Shown here: positions 22,323-32,859 of the stretch, piece by piece
How positions within the stretch are numbered: the first letter of the stretch is position 1
Layout: each line of letters begins with the position of its first letter
Assembly: GCA_002751075.1 (NCBI GenBank)
Contig: NAOQ01000009.1
Span: forward strand, 376,065 to 427,789
Length of the DNA stretch: 51,725 bases
Direction: 5' to 3'
From: Ichthyophonus hoferi
Taxonomy: Eukaryota > Opisthokonta > Ichthyosporea > Ichthyophonida > Ichthyophonidae
Translations under genes and position numbers: made by a program
The notes under the pieces: generated by a model
The model's database searches: none
Seen by the model: only the letters and a program-made list of their open reading frames with translations
What the model was told of the DNA's origin: nothing

Positions 22323-23219
22323 TGTTGGGAATAATAAATAGAGACAGAAGCGTTCCTGTGACCTATATTGGCTTAGAAGGACGGAGAATACCGAATTAAA
22401 AGATGTTTTACCGTGTCCCTTTGCATACATGGAGTACATATATGCTAAGACACATTTTTATTATTAAACACTGANNNNNNNNNNNNNNNNNNNNNNNNNN
22501 NNNNNNNNNNNNNNNNNNNNNNNNNNNNNNNNNNNNNNNNNNNNNNNNNNNNNNNNNNNNNNNNNNNNNNNNNNNNNNNNNNNNNNNNNNNNNNNNNNNN
22601 NNNNNNNNNNNNNNNNNNNNNNNNNNNNNNNNNNNNNNNNNNNNNNNNNNNNNNNNNNNNNNNNNNNNNNNNNNNNNNNNNNNNNNNNNNNNNNNNNNNN
22701 NNNNNNNNNNNNNNNNNNNNNNNNNNNNNNNNNNNNNNNNNNNNNNNNNNNNNNNNNNNNNNNNNNNNNNNNNNNNNNNNNNNNNNNNNNNNNNNNNNNN
22801 NNNNNNNNNNNNNNNNNNNNNNNNNNNNNNNNNNNNNNGGCTTAGAAGGACGGAGAATACCGAATTAAAAGATGTTTTACCGTGTCCCTTTGCATACATG
22901 GAGTACATATATGCTAAGACACATTTTTATTATTAAACAAATCAGCAAGACCTGCCTTAGGCAGGATACCTAAGCAATGTGCTATCTGGACCCAAAACAT
23001 AGGATCTGAAAAGACTTATTGTGCATTTGCAGGATCTCTACCATTGGCTGGTTCAATTTTGATAGATCATCTTGGACTGCCTTAACATCAACAGATTGTA
23101 CTAGCTATTTTCACAGACTACATATGTAATAATAAACATAATTGCTAATACTATTAATATTAAATGTTTATAGGTACATAAAAAAACATTTAAATTAATT
23201 AAATGTTTCTGTTTTAACA
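22323..23219 (-). repeat. Left LTR of the TRIM-like element (contains assembly gap)
   Basis: Matches 23785-24216. Without the gap and the doubled 101 bp it would be about 429 bp, the same as the right LTR. Confidence 0.7.
22475..22838. other. Assembly gap (364 N)
   Basis: A run of Ns. The 101 bp before it (22370-22470) is identical to the 101 bp after it (22839-22939), followed by only four unmatched bases (ctga). This is what two overlapping contig ends that were not merged look like. Confidence 0.95.
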
Positions 23220-23784
23220 CCCCCCCTGGCCTAGTCGGAGTATTTCACCTAAGGCATAAAAAAAATATGAAAAAGACTATGAAAAGAACCTTGTCATGAT
23301 GACTACTTAGCTGTAGGCTTGTCGCTCACTAAATGAACTGGATAACTTTTGGTGACATTCAGAAGTGACTGTGACATGGCACCCAATATATATATAAAAG
23401 GGAGACAGGTCGTCAAACTGTATGTCAAATGTCCCTGCTCGCTCAGGCACTGGCTCTGACTTTGGCACTGGCACAGGCACTGTTGTAGGCTCTGGCTCTG
23501 GCTCTATTGTAGGCTCTGGCGGCTGAGAGCTGAGGTAATATATGAGAGTTGTCCAGTTGTTTTGCACGTTAACTTGGTGTCATTTTTATGCTGGAAATGT
23601 TGATAGTTCAAATAAAGATTTGTTGAAGACAGCGTGTAGATGTAATAAAATTGAGTCTCCACACGTAAAGATCGTGGATAGATGTAGGACTGAGGTAGTG
23701 ATTTTGCCGTTTGTGGATTGTTCGCTTAATAAAATTAACAGGTTTTATAACCATGATAAATTATTTAAACTTTCTCTACTACCA

Positions 23785-24216
23785 TGTTCTGAATAATAAG
23801 TAGAGATAGGAGCGCTCCAGTGACCTATATTCGTTTAGAAAGGCAGAGAATGTCGAATGAAGAGGCATTTTAACGTATACCTCTGCATACACTGAGTACA
23901 GATATGTTAAGACACACTTTTATTATTAAACAAATCAGCAGGACTTGCTTTAGACAGGATACCTAAGCAATGTGCTATCTGGACCCAAAACGTATAATCT
24001 GAAAAGGTTAATTATGTAGTTGCAGGATTTCTATCATTGGCTGGTTCTATTTTAATAGATCATCTTGGATTGCCGTTTAACACCAACAGATCACACTAGC
24101 TATTTTCCTAGGCTACATATTTACATATTTAATACTAATTGCTAATACTATTAACATTAAATGTTTATAGATAAATAAAGAAGTACTTAAATTAATTAAA
24201 TACTCCTGTTTTAACA
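23785..24216 (-). repeat. Right LTR of the TRIM-like element
   Basis: 432 bp, starts TGTTCTGAATAATAAG and ends CTGTTTTAACA, followed by ATATG. Confidence 0.75.
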
Positions 24217-24221
24217 ATATG

Positions 24222-24640
24222 CTTATTTCAAATGCTTATCCCATGTTCAATTGCTATTTACCTAAACCAACCATTATATAACCTGCATACACTGACTTAT
24301 TCTGAATTTAGATTATCAAGTTCACAATAAAATTTAATTTTGCTATCCAAACTTTGTAGTAAAAAGCTATGCCAAAGTCCAGAGGAGAAACTACACACAG
24401 AAAATCTATCAAGAGCATTAAACGGAAGTCCGTGACAACTATAATCACCTCCAAGGATCCATAGGTAATAAAGAAAGGAAATTACAAATTGAACTTTCAA
24501 CAGACTCAAATGATAATAACGTCCAAAGAATACTCAATAAAAGTGGCTATATGAATGAAGAATTGTCAATAGAAAAAATATAAACAGAGGATGTGGACTA
24601 TGACAGGGAAATAGTTGATTAATACCTTGATAAAAGCCTC
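24222..24640. other. Intergenic, no feature
   Basis: AT-rich with one uninformative 70-codon minus frame. Probably old retroelement flank. Confidence 0.3.
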
Positions 24641-25450
24641 CTTATTATCAGGGTGTTCACAGATGATTAATGCATTGTCTATGTAGCTATGTAACAGCAA
24701 AGTGCAAAAAAATAATTTGTGTGGTAAGACGTGTAAAGACATGGGTTTCTATTGGCGGGATGCATTCCCTGACTGCATAGGAATTCATCAAGTGTGACAT
24801 TCCATTGAAGACTGCTGACATGAATACTATGCAAGCACTTGGATAGCTTGCAAATCCATTTTGGGTGGTCAGAGTCTTACATGGATGGTGGTTGGTACAT
24901 ATGCATTGGTCTTAGTAGCGTGGCATAAAGATAAACAGAATGTATGTCAAGTTGTGTCCATTCATATGATGGGCAGCTGTAATGGCAATAAGGATATATT
25001 TTGACAAAACTAGTTACAGGTAATGAAATATTGAGAAAGTCCTTGTCCTTCACGTCCATGCTGCTTTGGACACAAAGACAGGCTTTGGGCTGTGTCACAG
25101 TGCCAATTTTATTTCATTTTCGGTGGTAGACCCACAAGCTCTGTAGGATGGTGGTGTCTTTTGGGATTTTCTCCCAAGAAGCAAGAGTCCAAGTATGAAA
25201 TAATTTGATGGGTATAAGTTCATTATACATAACAGTAAGCCATGATATTTTATTGGAAGCCTGTAGTGTCTCCCTATAGTTTCTGGGGTGCACAGGTTGG
25301 AAAGGAGGAATGTTGCAATGGTAGATGTGCAAAGCATTACCTGGACTGGTGGTTGGTGTTGGTTATACTGGTAGTTGGTTTAGGTAGTTGTAAGGACATA
25401 CCTGTTGTGGTAATGAATCTGAGTCAGCATTTGACTCAGTAAACTGATCT
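24640..25450 (-). mobile_element. Ty1/copia fossil 2, reverse transcriptase part
   Basis: Minus strand. RT start is seen in the block around LFHTWTLASWEKIPKD and LQSLWVYHRK, followed by LNISLPVTSF and WTQLDIHSVYLYA. Broken, several disruptions. It lies in the right order to be the 3' part of the copia body whose integrase and protease are at 27.2-30.9 kb. Confidence 0.7.
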
Positions 25451-26390
25451 GGACTCTTTCTCTCTCATCATCATGCAAAATGTTGGGTGGTGGTATTAAA
25501 AATTAAGGAATCAGTGCTGAAGTAAGAGGAAAAAAATAAATGTTAGGAGCAAACTCTCTTTGAGAGTATATTTCTCTAGTGATGAAGTGTTACAATCAGA
25601 ATTTCTGATCGGCAATCACAATCAAAAATGATTCAAAAATCTACTACAATTTCAGAGTGCCAGAAGTGATCAGAATAATAACATATCTAATACCCTATCA
25701 ATACATATAATGTAGCATAAATATATATTATAGAATACACATTTCTACATTCAATAAGCTAATAAGTGGTGACATTATCTTAATAGCTTTATTGGGTATA
25801 TAGTTACAAACAAACAAAAAATAGAAAACATAATATATTTAGCACTACATGAAAATCTTAAACCAATTGGGAACGAGTTCAGATCAATGACATATAAGGA
25901 ATTATTTGATTAAAACTCTTAGCTAGGGAGAGTTCTTAAATATAAAAAATGCTAGTGCAGCTAGTATTTCTTACAGTTCTAAACACGAAAATGATTGGGA
26001 AGCACCAACCATCATGTTAATCAGCAGGAAGTATCAAAACTAAATAAAAAAATCCAATTGGTAGGTGCCTGATCAGAGATAAAAATACTAGCTTTTGTTA
26101 AAAAGACTATGACTAAACACAAAAGAAAACTTAAAGAGCAGAAGCATAGTAACCAGCAAATATTCGCATATTGTCAAAACAACATGCACAATCGTAGGTA
26201 TGGCAGATACTGACAAAGAATTTATCTTCAGTGATACTGATGATTTTAAAAATTAAGGGTTGGAGTAAATTCAATGGAAAATACTAGGATTGCAATTAAG
26301 TAGACCAAATGCGATTCCAGAAGTTACCCTCATACAAGTTAAAAAGCTTTAATTATACAAATTAGTTTACGGAATCTGATTTAATCTGAG
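25451..26390. other. Intergenic or retroelement flank
   Basis: AT-rich. A minimal plus-strand frame at 26199 reads MADTDKEFIFSDTDDFKN and then stops. The block cagaatttctgatcggcaat at 25597 resembles one at 40711. No gene called. Confidence 0.3.
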
Positions 26391-26678
26391 TCAGATTAAA
26401 TTTTTAGTAGGAAGGTATCTCTGTGTGTTGTAAACTGTATGGTCGTATCTTAGGTCTTCATTCTTGTCCACTGCTGTATGTTTATTAAATCCACTGGTGT
26501 CAAAGCTGGAACAGACGAATTTATCCTGGACGTCCTGAGACAGATTATCTCCATCCAAATCGCTGGAGAAATAAACTCTCTGCTTCTTTTTCTCAGTCCT
26601 AGGCATCTTGCCCTCCTTATGCCTCTGTTCTTGGATACAGGCAATCATTCGGAGGTGGACTTCTTGTAGGCGACTCAT
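26391..26678 (-). CDS. Unidentified short open frame, 95 aa
   Basis: Starts at ATG 26678; an internal Met24 opens MPRTEKKKQRVYFSSDLDGD, a basic stretch followed by an aliphatic-Ser-Ser-Asp motif, then NLSQDVQDKFVCSSFDTSGF. The second start resembles the MPRSK gene fragment at 10.5 kb in layout (basic, then V-x-x-S-S-D). Its 5' side abuts repeat copy C. It could be part of a repeat-associated gene family or chance. No known domain. Confidence 0.3.
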   Translation of the reverse strand: MSRLQEVHLRMIACIQEQRHKEGKMPRTEKKKQRVYFSSDLDGDNLSQDVQDKFVCSSFDTSGFNKHTAVDKNEDLRYDHTVYNTQRYLPTKNLI

Positions 26679-26739
26679 AATTAATTGAAAAATTTACAAT
26701 AGTGTTCAGTAATTTCTACCTTTATTACTACCGTAATGC

Positions 26740-27240
26740 CAACTGAAATCAGGATTCAGACTAAGTCTAAGATTGCCGGTTATATAGTTATTGGTTTCAA
26801 GATCAAACCAGTTGACCATATGTTGAATATAACTATCCAATAGAGACTCTAACTTAACAATTATCTAGTATGTTCTTAACACTGTATTGTCAAATGATCG
26901 TTCAAAGGGTCATTCGGAAAGCCATGCATCACGTATGTATTATCAAACATAACTATGTTATTAGATATCAATGATTAGCACTATTTAAAACCATGGTAGT
27001 TTTACATTTTAGACGGCATTAAACATCTAGTACTAATTGATTACAATTAATGGCACAATTAATTAATTAATTATTGTTAATTAAAACCGAACTTCTAATT
27101 ACCAATTGAAACCTCATTCTAAAATTTCTTAGCATTTAGAGGCTCAAAGCTACCTAAACAATAAGTAATCTTTGCATAAGAACATCATGACGTATTCAAC
27201 CAAACACTTGTAGGACTGAAACACTTCAAGAGTGTGTGCT
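26740..27240 (+). repeat. Dispersed repeat family, copy C
   Basis: Same ordered blocks as copies B and D (cagactaagtct, ggttatatagttattgg, aaaccagttgacca, tctagtactaattgat, ttgaaacctcattctaaaat, acatcatgacg, cacttgtaggactg). Lies inside the copia 2 region. Confidence 0.6.
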
Positions 27241-28135
27241 ATTGCTCTGGAAGGAGTACTCATATGGCATAGACTCTGTATCTGGTAGAGTAGATGTGCT
27301 TAGGGAAGATGTGAAAGTTATAGTATTTGAGAGGAAAGGGTCTTGTTGGAATGATTAAGTGCGGAATTTAATTGAAAAATTGTCTTCAAAGAAAAACAGT
27401 TTCTCTTAATAGTAGTCTTATGTAGTTTCCATTCAAAGACAATTTACACATCCATATTGTCAGAGTATCCCAGAAAGCATGTGCCTATCTTTTAAATAAT
27501 GAATTTTGAAGGATGTATGACAGGGTTTATTTAGTAATATAGCATACACCTAAAGATGCACAAGCGGTAAACAGAGGCAGGTTTACAGTGCCAAAGCAGA
27601 TAAGAGGAATTATCAAAAATGAGAGCAGTGGTAAGCATGAGATTGTCAGCAAATACAGTTGATTTAACAGTGTATTTCCAGAAGAAATGGGGAGCATTGG
27701 AAGCATTTCATGGCAACTTTGGCCATGATAACGATATGAGAGTTCATTTACTCAGCTCGGTTCAACTGTCTGACTGAGTTGTATAGGGGAGAATTATGCA
27801 GTGCTCAATTGGTGAGCTGCTGGAGGAATGTAGTGGGTGTATATTTGGTGCCTTTTAGGTGTAGAAAATAATGATGTGATGGGGTGCATGCAAATCATGT
27901 ATTACTTCCATTAATTATTCAAAACAATAAGAAACCTCATTTTGTAGCTGCCATAGCATTCATGGAGAGGACCAACTACATCTCTGTAAATGGTTCAAAG
28001 AGGCTGAAATGCCTACATCTAATACATAGAAAAAGGGCATGCTACATTCCTGTTGACAGTGCATGCATCACAGAAACAATCTTTTTAAGAATAGTGATGC
28101 TGTAGAGGTTGGTGGTGCGGTAATCCATTTGACCA
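27241..28135 (-). mobile_element. Ty1/copia fossil 2, integrase C-terminal part and linker
   Basis: Minus strand. Integrase catalytic-core end and C-terminal region recognised from the FFWKYTV and FLGYSDNMDV blocks, the latter being the usual copia FLGY motif, then a Ser/Thr-rich linker. Broken and old; flanked on each side by a dispersed repeat copy (C and D) that seems to have inserted into it. Confidence 0.6.
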
Positions 28136-28139
28136 AACA

Positions 28140-28780
28140 ATGTATAAAATCAAAATGCCACATAGCACCTGCTATATAGCTGTTGGTTCAGTTCAGGTCA
28201 ATACCAGTTGACCACGTAATAATTATTTCAAATAAACATATTAATGAATAGGAACTTGACATGATTGTTCTCTAATGCGTTGTCATCAACAAGTTATCCA
28301 ATGATTATTCAAAGAATAATTTTGAGACTTGCTCACATAGGTTGTTATCAAAATGTTGTGTAAGAGTTATTGAAAGGAGCACTCTGGAATTTACATAACA
28401 CATATTATTATCAGCAAGCTATTCAATGATTATTAAAAGAATCATTCTAGATGCTATCTATCACATGTATATCACCAATCACTGTGTGCGTAATTAAAAG
28501 CTGTTGACTATTGATCAACATTATTTAAAACTTTAATAAATATATGTTTCTAAACTGCACTAAATATCTAGTCGTAATTAAATATAATTAATAGCATCAT
28601 TGAATTAATTAACTATCTTACTTAATCTTGAAGTCTTAATTAGCAATTGAGACCTTATTCTAAATGCTTCTTAGCATATAGAGTTTCAATGCCATATAAA
28701 CAATAGGTTTTTTGTACAAGATATCATAGTTTATTTTCACCTAAACACTTGTAGCAGCTGTAGTATTTTAACAGTTCCAG
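28140..28780 (+). repeat. Dispersed repeat family, copy D (longest)
   Basis: Starts near gctatatagctgttgg and caataccagttgaccac and ends near cacttgtagcagctgtag. Contains two internal versions of the caatgattatt-aaagaat block (28298 and 28421), so it may be internally duplicated. Confidence 0.6.
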
Positions 28781-28784
28781 CTGA

Positions 28785-29400
28785 AGGGTTAGGTTCCTCC
28801 TGAAAAGTATGTGCCTGTTAATAACGATGTAACTGGAAGAGCAATAAACTCTTCCCTGGTAAGGTCCTTTGATATAGTGCTTTTGTGATGTTTTTGTAAA
28901 GAATTGACAGCGGATACTCTGCTAGGGGGTAGAATCTTATTAACCCCACTGTAATATTAGTTAAGTGAGGATTGCTCTTCTAAGCTTGTGAGTTCAAGAG
29001 TATCATTTTAAAAGGAGTCAAAATTAAAATCCGACAGGAGAGGAGTCTCATTGAGCAGATAGTTGTTAGCTTTAGTGGATTCTTCAGAGTATATAAAACA
29101 TTTTACTCCCGCTTTCTTTTTTATCCTCATAGACTGGGTACAAATGGCGAGTATTAATAATGATTTGTGCTTGGGACAGATGTTTTCTCTATATGGACTT
29201 ATAATTTGGCTTTTAGTCATAACTACAAGAAACAGTTTACTGTGAGACCAAGTTCAAACGGCATTTATTTGCATGTATAATTTCCAGGTCTTGATACAGA
29301 CTTTAAGTTTGGTCGTATAGTTTTGGTCAAAGTGACTGGCCAACAGTTATTCAGTATAGTCCTAATAACTAAACTAAGGATAAAGATTTAAGCTTATTTT
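28785..29400 (-). mobile_element. Ty1/copia fossil 2, pre-integrase and integrase N-terminal part
   Basis: Minus strand. The block MTKSQIISPYRENICPKHKS followed by AICTQSMRIKKKAGVKCFI aligns in order with the copia GAG-pre-integrase to integrase junction. Broken. Confidence 0.55.
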
Positions 29401-29949
29401 TACTTTGTAAGAGGACATTCCTGTACAGTTGTCGCATCTCTTCTATACTTTTTCATTTGGCTTATCCATATGAATAATTAAGGGTTGTTCCAATGCAGAC
29501 ATAGCACTGCTTACTATATGTTAATACTTAACTTAAAATTAGATTGGTTTTTTCCTTTTATCTATTATTATTTACATACATTAAAATGGAATGCCTAAAA
29601 TAATAAACTCCGGTAAATTATTATAAGTGCCTATTTATATGTGCTAAAGTTTTAACCAAAATAAAAATATCTAATATTAAAGGTCACAAGGCTAAAGTAA
29701 TGAACTTACTGTAAAAGTCATTATTACTAATTAACCAGACCCATACTGTAAGTGGTGCAATGTTTCTAAACTATTCATGTTTTGTACATAAATATAATAC
29801 TTATAAAATGTACACAGCATATACTAATACCAGCCTATATGGCAACAAAGGAAGACCACCATTGATCAATATGGTTATGAGATCAATATAAAAAGTAGTT
29901 ACAATTCCCTGGACATGAAGGGAAGGAATAAAGAAATGGTTGAATGCTG
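29401..29949. other. No recognisable feature (probably copia interior)
   Basis: AT-rich, between the protease and pre-integrase remnants of copia fossil 2. Confidence 0.3.
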
Positions 29950-30860
29950 CTGCATCAGTATAGAGAATATCTCAAAAAACCACATTACAAATTGTGTCCC
30001 CCATTGTAGCCTGTAGAATGATTGTCCCTTGCGAAGTGTCTGTGACCATTTCCCCTGTGCCTATCATAATGTTTAAATGAGTTGGTTGCACGTTCCTGAA
30101 GGCACCATAGGTGTTGAAAATGTGTCAGTTAGCACCACTATCAATGGTGAAAGCACTAGAAGGTATGAAGTAAGATCTTAGAGAAAGGGATTAGAAAGAT
30201 CTGGCAAAGATGGTGGTAGCTTCAGACTGCTGGCTGATATTGGACAATTCATGTGGGCCCACAACTATATGACTGACATCAACTAGATTTGTCTTACTGT
30301 TTTTAAGGGAGAAATATTTGCCAAAATTAGGCCCCTTTGGGTTCTGGAAATATTTACGAGTTTTATAGGCAATGCCTAGATAATCTGGATGGAATTGATA
30401 AGATAGAGTATTGGTGGAGGCAGAGATATTCCTGTGTGATAGATAAACTTGTTTTTCTCTGAACCTTCTATCCCTTTCCTGGCAATGTATACAATTGCGC
30501 AAAGTCAGAGGAAGATAGCAGATGTGCAACTCCTATTTCTCTGATCAATCTGGCTATATTTACATTCAAATTGGATATGGCTGAAAAGAGAATGTTTCAG
30601 GCCAATAGCAAATCCAAAGTGGCTCTGAGGTTGTCCAAACAGATTGAGTATGGGAATCTGTTGTGCAGAAAAAAAAAAGCTCTGACAGCCAAAGAAGATT
30701 CGGATGGATTATGAGGTGGGTTAGGGTAAGGGGTGGTTGATAAGATGTTGTATGTAAATGGCCTGGGATCGCCGGTGGCTGTACAACACTCTGTTCTGAC
30801 TTGAATCAAGTAACTCAGAGCTTTTTTACTAGGCCCATTGTTCATGTTGGAATGTTCCCT
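29950..30860 (-). mobile_element. Ty1/copia fossil 2, gag and protease part
   Basis: Minus strand. The protease block has the aspartic-protease motif IDSGAN with HIFNTYGAF and GTGEMVTDTSQGTIIL behind it; the part to the right (30190-30850) is gag-like. Broken. With the segments at 28.8-29.4, 27.2-28.1 and 24.6-25.5 kb it keeps the copia order gag, protease, integrase, RT from right to left. Confidence 0.65.
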
Positions 30861-31399
30861 CCTTACGATCCTTTGTTCTCTTTTGATAATGCGATTTTCC
30901 CGTCTTTGTATGACTAAGGGTAACTATTTCTCGCTCAAACTCATAGGTACTTTGACTTTCTCCTCGATGGGGAAACGTCCCAACATCCTCTGATGTCGCC
31001 TGTAACTCTTCTCAAATAAATGGCCGGCTAGAGGACACTCTAGTATTAAATAAGAATAAAATAAACACTTAATATAATCAAAAACTTTATTGTTCACACT
31101 AAGAACCGGTCCATTTCTGATATAATAGGCCTCCTTAAGTACTTGAAACTGCAACCCGGTACAGTTTCACAACTATGTGGAAAACATCCCAATAGTGCCT
31201 TTGTAAGACTGGGAACTTTCCCTCTCTCCCAAACCAAATAGTCCTATGTTTAATTATTAATAACTTTATATAAGATAGGGGACTTTTCCACTCTAACCAC
31301 AACAACTTTTTGGGGAAAGTCCCTATTATCTTCTATCCATACTCTAATAAAATTATTATTAATTACGACTATTAATTAAAACATCACTGTTCAACAGTT
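30861..31399. other. Retroelement flank, no feature
   Basis: AT-rich; a 76-codon minus frame at 30924-31154 is uninformative. Confidence 0.3.
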
Positions 31400-31500
31400 A
31401 TGTATTTGCCAGTTAAAAGGTTTAACCTAAACCAATCGTAAAGAGGTTAGTAACTAATTACTAAACACAAATTAAAATTAATTAACCTCTTACTTATAAC
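31400..31500. repeat. Diverged arm of foldback element 2 family
   Basis: accaatcgtaaagaggttag, then taactaattactaaacac and attaattaacctc, parallels the arm at 7160-7220 (accaatcagtgagaggttag, then taactgagtacttcgcac and aattaattaaactc). No second arm seen. Confidence 0.45.
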
Positions 31501-31579
31501 AAACGTCTAATCCCCTAAGTTGTGGCCTATCTCACATTAACAAAACTCTATCATACTTTGACACCCCAAATCAAAACTA

Positions 31580-32414
31580 AGTGATAATTAGTAATAATTT
31601 GACATAAGATGCATGGCAAGAATGTGAAACCAGATAAGGAACTCTATCCCTGTTTCTTTCATTTTCAAATGAGCATTATAATACCCATTGAAGCACTGGG
31701 TCACTATAGTACAATATATATTGCACCAAAAATTGCTTGAGCTTAACAAGTTTGTCAAAAGCCCATTCATTGATGTTGGTGGTCTGGAGACCAGCATACT
31801 CTTTTTCCTTAGCAACCACCAGGCACACGAAAGTGTTCAGCTAGGCAGTCTAATTTAGGGTACACCTGTCCATTTTGAACAGCAAAACAGGTATCCATGG
31901 CTAGTTCAGTGTCAAGCTGAGACTGGCACCCCTGGGTACTGCAAACTTCATACAAGTCTTTATCCCATCCCAGGAAAGGGCAGGAATTTGACATAATGTG
32001 GTAAAAACCCATTTTAGGCTTATGATGGTAAATGTTGAGGGACAACCCATTTAACTTTAGTTCAGTAGCATCTGCTACTAAATTCCTAGGATATGCCTGG
32101 TGTGAAGAAACAGAATGTCTTCCATCAGATGAGGGAAACACCCCTAGTTGCTGACAATGCTATTGCTGCCTTCCCCATAGCATAAGTAGGCAAGTTATTA
32201 TTAGCACAATAACTGGGAAAAAATGTGAAGTTGGGCCATGAGTCTTGTTGCCCAGCACATGAAACCACTGAAGCACCTGTGTTAGACAATTCCCTGCTGT
32301 AACTGTTAGATAAAACCAAGTCTCTTGAGTTGGCACTCCCTAAGTCACTGGTTCTAGTGCTGATCAACTCCCTTGTTGTGGTCGCCTTTATGGATTTGTG
32401 TTCTACCTCCACCT
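31580..32414 (-). mobile_element. Ty1/copia fossil 3: protease-like and pre-integrase-like part
   Basis: Minus strand, starting at the edge of LTR 32415-32851. A protease-like NTGASVVSC motif is followed by LPTYAMGKAAIALSATRG and further left a pre-integrase-like block. Broken. The family assignment rests on the NTGAS motif and the adjoining copia LTR. Confidence 0.5.
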
Positions 32415-32851
32415 TGATGAGACAAACGCTTGTATCTAATAAGCTACTTTGTTTGACTAAGTCTATATGTTGGCCTAAGGACTACTGCTCTATCCTCTGA
32501 ATCTAAACTATCACTCGGTATCTGTACTCTAAGTTTTGTTGACAATTGCAATTTGTCTGACATAAAGTACTAAGAGGCCTAAAATGATGTCTATCTAAAT
32601 TCAAAAGAAAAGAGACACAAGAGTTTTCAGTTTGGTAAAGTCTCCATTGAACGATCACCATGAAAAAGAGACTGACTGACTGTCAGTAAAATTATTTTAC
32701 ACCCGGAACAACCAAACGGCTCACCAATATGAAATCAGTCCTTAATTTGTTCTGCCTAATGTGTATCTTCTACTGGACCCATAATTAAAGTATGTTTTGA
32801 TTGGTTAGCATGAACCCTAAAAGACTAAGTGCTAATTAATAATATTTGACA
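32415..32851 (-). repeat. 437 bp copia LTR, left copy
   Basis: Plus-strand reading TGATGAG...TTTGACA, so in minus orientation TGTCAAA...CTCATCA. About 90% identical to 35020-35456 and of the same length. A polypurine tract (minus strand caggggag) abuts it at 32852-32859, as expected for a 3' LTR of the minus-strand body to its right. Confidence 0.75.
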
Positions 32852-32859
32852 CTCCCCTG

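Larger units (their letters stand above)
22323..24216 (-). mobile_element. Short LTR retroelement (TRIM-like), both LTRs and target duplication present
   Basis: Two direct repeats of about 430 bp (TGTT...AACA) flank only about 565 bp of internal DNA, and ATATG is duplicated outside. On the minus strand a G-rich polypurine tract (about 23220-23229, read ccagggggg) abuts the left LTR and TGGTAGTAGAGA follows the right LTR like a primer-binding site, so the element points to the left. The interior lacks gag or pol and carries one 86-codon Glu/Pro-repeat frame (23307-23567) of unknown meaning. The LTRs differ by roughly 14% by eye, so insertion is old. It is a non-autonomous element whose outline looks whole. 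Confidence 0.75.

Noticed and set aside
22408-22908. 166-codon minus frame
   Set aside because: Consists mostly of the N gap.
23307-23567. Glu/Pro-repeat frame as a host gene
   Set aside because: Lies entirely inside a short LTR element and is built from a simple repeat; kept only as part of that element.
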